Shown piece after piece: positions 57,258 through 64,000 of a DNA stretch of 64,000 nucleotides; within the stretch, counting starts at the first letter, position 1, and each line of letters opens with the position of its first letter. The stretch comes from Dysidea avara (Eukaryota > Porifera > Demospongiae > Dictyoceratida > Dysideidae), in contig NC_089280.1 in NCBI RefSeq assembly GCF_963678975.1, forward strand, positions 19,335,863-19,399,862, written 5' to 3'. Made by a program: the position numbers and the translations under genes. The notes beneath the pieces are model-generated. The model saw nothing but the letters and a program-made list of their open reading frames with translations, did not search any database and had not been told where the DNA came from.

Positions 57258-58148
57258 TTGTAAACTTTTTTTGTAAATAATTTTATTATAGCTGGTGACC
57301 CCACGCATACCGCATCTGAAAAGGCACTGCGTGCCCCAGCTATATCAATTATTGTGTGAAAAGTGAAGTTACCATTACACTTCGTTGTCAGCTATGTTCA
57401 ACCCGTTACACAGCATTTTAATCAAGAACTTGTTGAAAGCATTTCGGATCGATCTGAAAGCTTGTTTGGGTTTAGTTTTACCTCACCAATACTGCCTCAT
57501 TGTTGTAAGGGAAAATTGAGGCTGATATTTGGGTGATATTATTTTGTGGGCCACGCCTACTCCTTTGTGGTCCCTACTATACAGTTACTATCGTACTGTA
57601 TGATAAGCCCTACTCTACCTTTTACACATTCGTTAGCTATAACTTTGTTAACAATGATGTTACCAAATAAGCTATGCTTTCTTTGTACCTGTCATAGGTT
57701 AGCTATACAGTACACATTGATCATTGTAGTGGGAATATGGTGGAACACAAGAAGTAATTGTTGCACATAAGGACGATGCTGCTGGAGCGACTGACAACTG
57801 ACAAGGAATTGTGACAAAATATAATATGCAAGGTTTCTATGAGATTATGCACTTAATACATTATTATTCATACATTGAATTAGAAGTTTTGTATATGCAT
57901 TTTACACTTAATAGTGTTAACAGCTTTAGATAGTTATTTGACTATTCCAATCATGGACGAAGATGTGGGTGTGGTCTACGAAGATAAATCAAGCCAAAAT
58001 CATCTTTGCAAACCCTTCACGGCCACTTGACAGTATTGGTCAGGTATAACCAAGCCCAAACATGCCTTCAGAATGACCAGAAGCATTTTCGATTAGGTGC
58101 TACGAAATTTTAAAAAAAAATTATTTTCGCAAATTTTCTACTGCCTAA

Positions 58149-59055
<907 letters not shown>

Positions 59056-59577
59056 ATGCCTTCAGGCAAGCGTAATTCGATAATGGCTAAGGCTACAGGC
59101 TTGATTGTTTCACTGTTCAATGTCGCTTCATCCCGAGACGTGCCTTTTGACATACCGCAGCACGTACAATGCACGCATCATGGACTTACCTTTGTGTCCC
59201 ATTTCTTTCTGCTGACTGACCAAGGTGTTCATTCGCAGTAGCGGCTTCCTGTTTGTAAATGGGAATTGTCCATATTTTCCATGGTGACTGGATTGTGATT
59301 GCAGAGGTGTTTGTGATACTGTTCGTCATTTGTAGTACTGTGTAACAGGCTGAACATAGCTGAAAGCAAAGTGTATTAACTGGGGAGTGTGAACATAGCT
59401 GAAAGCAAAGTGTGTAACTGGGGAGTGTGTTCAGATGAAAACATTAACTCTGGTGCCATCCTTTTCTTTGATGTGGTATGCACTGATTCACCAGTCATAG
59501 TAAAAGAAAAAATTAGGAATTTTAAGTTCAATTATGGATTATACTGATTGAAGTTTAAAGCTGATTCTTTGGAATAC

Positions 59578-60323
59578 CTTGAAGGCCTTTACAGCAACTG
59601 TCTTTTCCTTGAATTCTGCCTGGTATACTTCACTATAACGGCCAGTGCCTATCTTGACACCAATCACTAAATCATTTCTCTCCATTTCCCATTTGTCTGC
59701 TTCATGGGAGAGACTGTTTACTGGCAGTTTAGTTGGGTTTACTGCAGGGTAATCTAGCGTTGTGAACAATTTATTTGAAAGAATTGAGTGATGGTGCACT
59801 AACAATCGCAGTGTAGTGAACTTTGCTTCTGGATATATGTAGTAGCGATCTTTACCACTAGAAATTTTGTAATGGTGTGTGCGTCCATTGTATCTCAAAC
59901 TCAATGAGTATTGGCCTGCTCTGCTCACACTTTCACGAATCAAAAAACTGCCATTTACGCCACTACAGAGTCGGTGTTCTGCTTCTTCTCTGGACACTGA
60001 ACCATGGTACCATGAGTGTTTTTTTAAGCTGTCCAGTTTGTCAACATACGAAGTAGGTATCCATCCTATAGCTCCACTGTCTGTTTCTCCCTCACACCAA
60101 TCCCCAACATCATTATATCTCTTGACGTGAATTTTATCACCTTCGTTTAGGGATAACTGGCCAGGACCAATGGGAGCAAAGTCATGTTTTGCTATAAACA
60201 TGTCTGGATCATCCACATCATCAAGAGCTTCCATTGAGTCCCAATGACTCTTGGTGGTCAGATTATCTCTAGACATCGGATCTTTGTTTTCAGTGTCAAT
60301 CAAGTCACTAGCCTGAACAATAC
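59578..60323 (-). CDS. ABL: Abl-type tyrosine kinase exon: SH3, SH2 and start of kinase domain (partial gene)
   Basis: A 746-bp exon bounded by an acceptor (TTTCAG ending 60324) and a donor (AAG|GTATTC at 59577). Residues counted from the exon start: SH3 about 41-98 (FIAKHDFAPIGPGQLSL, GWIPTSYV), SH2 about 104-195 (HSWYHGSVSREEAE, FLIRES with the phosphotyrosine-binding Arg130, HHHSILSN). Then the Abl-like junction KWEMERNDL, glycine loop IGTGRYSEV (226-234) and VAVK with catalytic Lys246. The order, the KHSWYHG linker and KWEMER are characteristic of Abl, not Src. It is a cytoplasmic non-receptor tyrosine kinase. The rest of the kinase domain should lie at lower coordinates on this strand, but no catalytic-loop or DFG exon is seen in the window. 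A foldback element begins within 40 bp. It is either a truncated copy or a gene with a very large intron. Confidence 0.85.
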
Positions 60324-60351
60324 CTGAAACACATTGAACAACAATACTCAA

Positions 60352-60835
60352 GAAGTTAAAGATAATTATAAAGAATAATACATCAGTTGTGTTGAGGAAT
60401 ACACATCTACACTTAGAGTAGCACTATAGACATAGCCAGGGTGGGCATGGACAATTATAATTTCGACCATAATAGGTATGTGTGGGAATCAGGAATTATG
60501 CTGGCATTTTGAGGTGGTTATAGTGAAGTGGATTAGCTATAAAGTTGTGCATTTTAGTGATAAAAGCACCAAATTTGGCACAGAGGTAGAGGATCACCTT
60601 ACAACAAATCTGGATATTGAGTCAATGCACACCACGCCCCCTTTGATAGGTCCCGCCCACACAACCACACTAACAAAAAAATAATGTTTAATTACACAAT
60701 AAACTAAGAAAATGACAAACTGAACATGAACTGACATAGAATTACACTAATTTACCTATTTTGGTATAGCAGACATGGCTAAAATGCACTCTGTGTGTAG
60801 TATTTCTACCGAGAACATTGTTTCAACAGTATACT
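60352..60835. other. no gene seen
   Basis: Upstream of the Abl exon (its 5' intron if the gene is real). AAATTTGGCACAGAGG near 60569 resembles the AAATTTGGCACACAGAAAGG segment in the composite elements' 5' block. Confidence 0.35.
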
Positions 60836-61044
60836 GTATAGAGGGAAACTTTGGTGAGGGTAAACTTTGGCGAATAGCCAGCTAAATTGCATTTGGCAAA
60901 ATAAACTTGGCGAATTTGATCTCAATCTCTAACTAAGATGCTAACCTCAGGTGTTATGAGTAATTGACGGGTTACACTTTGGCGGATTTGTAGCAAATCG
61001 CCAAATTCGCCAAAGTTTTTCCCCACCAAAATTTCCCTCTATAC
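60836..61044. mobile_element. small MITE with AGAGGGAAA ends
   Basis: GTATAGAGGGAAACTTTGG and AAACTTTGGCGAAT (60836-60875) are inverted at 61005-61044. Read as AT + AGAGGGAAA...TTTCCCTCT + AT, the ends match the AT/AGAGG pattern of the ISL2EU-like transposon, of which it may be a non-autonomous relative. Confidence 0.75.
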
Positions 61045-61234
61045 GCTGCTAACTTAGTATGAACATAGATAAAGTATTCTATATGTATACTATCTATGGT
61101 ATGAACAACTACATTATTAGATTCTCATCAGCTGTGAACTCATTTGATGTTTTGTGCAATCATGTAGATGCTCTCATATACTTTAATTCATTTAAGAAGT
61201 GTTAAAGGTAGGAAAACATACTGTACGTACTAGT

Positions 61235-61455
61235 ATCTATTCAACCATAATATAACATCCTGTATTATGTACATGTACTGTACATATGATTAAGGTAAAT
61301 TTCAGTAGTGCGTTAGACTATAAGAAAACCATTGTGTGTACGTGTATGTATATAGCTATACATTTAGTGGCTATCTGATTAATAAGGCCATTGGAAGCCC
61401 CACCTATTTTTAGATATACTACTAAAACCATGAAAAAGCAATACAAAAATATGGT
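61235..61455 (+). repeat. left arm of a 2.5-kb inverted repeat
   Basis: ATCTATTCAACCAT, TGTACATGTACTGTACATATG, AAGGCCATTGGAAGCCCCAC and AAACCATGAAAA all recur inverted at 63548-63768, about 80% similar by eye. Confidence 0.75.
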
Positions 61456-62239
61456 GAACCTAATCGTCTTATTACATACATGATTTCTATAGTTTACAAT
61501 TACTTACATAGATTCTGTGGTTTAAATACTAATACCATACCAGTTTCACTGCCATACAAAAGTTCCTCTAACAGTGACCACTCCATAAATTATAAATTAT
61601 ATAAATGGCCTCTCTGACAAGTAACTCTCTCTAAGGACAGCCTTGGTTGGTGAGATATGCAGTTCCCTTTGTGAAAAATTTTCATCAGGCTTTGTCAATG
61701 TCTGCACATTTACTAGTCCTGTCATACAGCAGGATGACAAACTCTGAATAATGTGTGTACCATGTTCCATTGGATCATTTGGTGTATGATACTATAGTAA
61801 CAGTGCAGCTGTGAGTGCATTTCAGGTATTCCATGCTGACCACACCCAAAATCGGTGTCACAACCTGAATTTGAACAGCTGGACAATGGGTAATGCCGCA
61901 GGGTTTGTGACTTTACATGTGTCTTTCTGACAACTCACTGGAAGCTCCCAAAAAAGATTTAGCTTTCCAAAATATATGGCCAGTTATGATCAATTTTGGC
62001 TGCACATGCATGGTGGATGACATCATTGTTTTGGCTGGTAACTTGCTACATTTGATGTAAAACAGGTATATCTGGCGAACATAATGTATACAAGGAAACA
62101 GTTCTGACCAAGTAAAATTTATTAATATTTTGGTCCCTTATATAATGTAATTCACTGCCATAGTAGCTATAGTGTCTTCAGATCTATTTACTGATGTAAG
62201 AGCTCAGAAGAAAGGAGAAATATTTTAATGGCATTTGAG
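61456..62239. other. intervening sequence with short direct and inverted repeats
   Basis: CCTTTGTGAAAAATTTT and TCAGGCTTTGTCAATGT (61667-61700) recur directly at 63150-63186. GTCCTGTCATACAGCAGGAT (61717-61736) recurs inverted at 62987-63006. No coding sequence recognised. Confidence 0.5.
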
Positions 62240-62982
62240 GAAAATATTGACCCTGGAAAAGGCCCATGACAAAGCCTGTGAGTTGGATAGTGACAATGAT
62301 ACCATCAACCTTGCACGAATGCTTGGGAAAGGTAAACCTTTTTGGGGGGTTTCCAGTGGGTTGATCTTCTTACCCCTTACTGCTACAGGCCAATATTTAG
62401 AAGGGATTTGGTGACCTCAGACAAACTGCCCTCTGTTAAAATTTACTAGTACCTTACACTAAAAATTGAGGTACTATAACAGAGCAATCAAATATTTGAT
62501 ATTACAGTCAGTTATTCTCAATTTTAATTAAAACAATTCAACAAAAATTGCTGAAATATCACCATATTAAAGTATTTAGCCATTCAAGTGCAAAAATTTT
62601 TCTATAGAGTATTTCCCCACACTTGCTAGCTTTTGCATGCTTCCCATGAAAAATGTGTTTCAGAAACATATGCTATACACCGAACAGAAAAGGGTCCTGC
62701 TAAGAATCCTGGTTATGGGCCTGTGCTAGCCTTAGTAAACATGATACTTGAAAGTCCAACCTTAAGGACTAATGTGAAGAAACAAATGCTATCCATTGCC
62801 CTGCTATACATATTAAAATTCAGGCTGTGATGTTTCGGATTGTTTCCAGCTTTGTTGGATATAGTAAGAAGAAAGCATGGAATACCTGAAAATGCACTGC
62901 CAGAGCTCACAACTGCACTGTTAATAATATTTTATTATACACCAAATGAGCCAACGGAACATGTTGCACACATTATTCAGAG
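62240..62982 (+). pseudogene. possible host-gene exons, function unknown
   Basis: A stretch ending KACELDSDNDTINLARMLGK at a donor (AAAG|GTAAAC, 62331) joins in matching phase to an acceptor (TTTCAG, 62661). The downstream frame reads ETYAIHRTEKGPAKNPGYG and LRTNVKKQMLSIALLYILK. The same frame passes one TGA (62828-62830) and continues ALLDIVRRKHGIPENALPEL to a possible donor near 62982. Composition and phase look protein-like, but I recognise no family. The in-frame stop suggests a pseudogene or a sequence error. Confidence 0.35.
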
Positions 62983-63254
62983 GTTTGTCATCCTGCTGTA
63001 TGACAGGACCAGCGGATTATGGTTCATATAGGTCAGCTTCTGTCCATATCCAGCCTCAGTTGGTGGTTCAGGAACTGCTAACAGTGGCCGCCTTCATATA
63101 TGGCCTCCCTGACTCTCTGTGTGTGGCCTTGATTGGTAAGATCTGTAGCTTCCTTTGTGAAAAATTTTTTTGTCAGGTTTTGTCAATGTGGTCTACCCAA
63201 GTCTGCTATGTACAAGAAGGATGCACAACATTGTGTTTGATCACAAACTACACA

Positions 63255-63352
63255 AACTGAAGTCTGAAGATAACAGTCTTTGAGCAGGCTGTAGGACCAG
63301 GTGTCCTACAGACCTTCAGCACTTGTGCTGTAAAGCGTTACTAAATAAATAA
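63255..63352 (+). repeat. retroposon 3' tail with TAAATAAATA tail
   Basis: TTTGAGCAGGCTGTAGGACC, AGGTGTCCTACAGACCTTC, AGCACTTGTGCTGTAAAGCG, then AAATAAATAAATAA. Almost identical to the minus-strand copy at 2572-2665. Confidence 0.75.
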
Positions 63353-63547
63353 ATAAATAAAAAACATAATAGCCAAGTGTACACGTGTACCTAGTTAAAT
63401 TTTTGTAAACTAGCTACTGAGTTCATGTATTAACCGCAGAGTCTATATATGTAGGTCATTACAAATTATAGAATAATTTGACTTCAGTACGTAATAATAC
63501 AAGGTTCAATACTACTTATAGTATTATTCATAATACTCATAGTATTA

Positions 63548-63768
63548 CTCTAATGGTTGTCTTTTCATGGTTTTGGTGGTATATCTTAAAGTGGGTGGGG
63601 CTTCCATTGGCCTTATAAACTAGATAGCTTTGTTTATCACTGAATCTATGTACATATGCATGCAGTGGTTTTCTTATAATCTAACCCACTACAGCAATGT
63701 TTACCTTGACCATATGTACAGTACATGTAAATAATACAGGACATTATATAGGGGATGGTTGAATAGAT
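63548..63768 (-). repeat. right arm of the 2.5-kb inverted repeat
   Basis: Inverted partner of 61235-61455. Ends GGTTGAATAGAT at 63768. No target duplication was found outside the arms. Confidence 0.75.
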
Positions 63769-64000
63769 ATGCATCCAGATTTGCAAAAAGGTACCTTTTC
63801 ACAAATTTTACATGCCAGCAAACAAAATGATGTGCCACTTGATTCCTTGTACTGATTAACTTCTTCTCAGCTTCAAAATGCAGCAGGATACTTTAACTGC
63901 ACTCATGGAAAACTTCGGGCAATTATATGCAATAATAGAAAAGTTATGAAGCTTCAAAGTTCAAAAAAAGGTCAAATTTTGTGTGTGAAAAAGGTATGTT
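63769..64000. other. no gene seen, window end
   Basis: Short terminal stretch. GTGTGTGAAAAAGGTATG at the end includes a possible splice donor, but no supporting frame is visible. Confidence 0.3.

Overview
This is a eukaryotic, animal-type window with no bacterial features. Evidence: spliced genes with very short GT-AG introns (about 50-110 bp), an Abl-type SH3-SH2-kinase exon, a TATA-driven secreted protein gene, a THAP/DDE transposase and a BEL/Pao retrotransposon. The compact introns plus a very dense load of MITEs, foldback elements and satellites fit a sponge or other early-branching invertebrate. That species assignment is inference; nothing in the window proves it.

Layout. 0.4-4.2 kb: a dead hAT-type (TTF/DUF4371) transposase gene on the minus strand, itself broken by three later insertions. 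4.8-7.3, 24.3-28.6 and 47.6-50.7 kb: three copies of one composite element (conserved 5' block, 30-31 bp minisatellite of variable length, terminal 330-bp palindrome), here compared with Helentron/HINE/DINE-1-like elements. 7.3-19.5 kb: nested MITEs, a SINE, hairpin elements and a long-TIR foldback element. 19.66-20.39 kb: the only apparently intact gene, a two-exon secreted protein. 20.9-23.4 kb: three decayed non-LTR reverse transcriptase fragments. 29.7-35.9 kb: an almost full-length BEL/Pao element with 199-bp LTRs and a 5-bp target duplication, sitting inside a SINE. 37.2-43.2 kb: a 6-kb tandem array of 26-28 bp units. 44.75-45.88 kb: a Harbinger-like non-autonomous element. 47.1-55.3 kb: an 8.2-kb two-gene DNA transposon with roughly 155-bp TIRs that best fits the ISL2EU group: a THAP-DDE transposase on the minus strand and a SWIM-YqaJ-PHD protein on the plus strand, meeting tail to tail with overlapping stop codons. 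57.0-59.5 kb: a second copy of the foldback element, carrying about 226 copies of a CTGC repeat. 59.58-60.32 kb: an Abl SH3-SH2 exon ending just inside the kinase domain. 62.2-63.0 kb: weakly supported exons of unknown function inside a 2.5-kb inverted repeat.

How it fits together: the region is a TE graveyard in which relative ages can be read from nesting. SINE is older than BEL. The hAT gene is older than the foldback, the hAT MITE and the retroposon inside it. ISL2EU is older than HINE copy 3 and the hAT MITE in its transposase. Several reading frames are broken by single-base differences, some in homopolymers, so part of the damage could be sequencing error.
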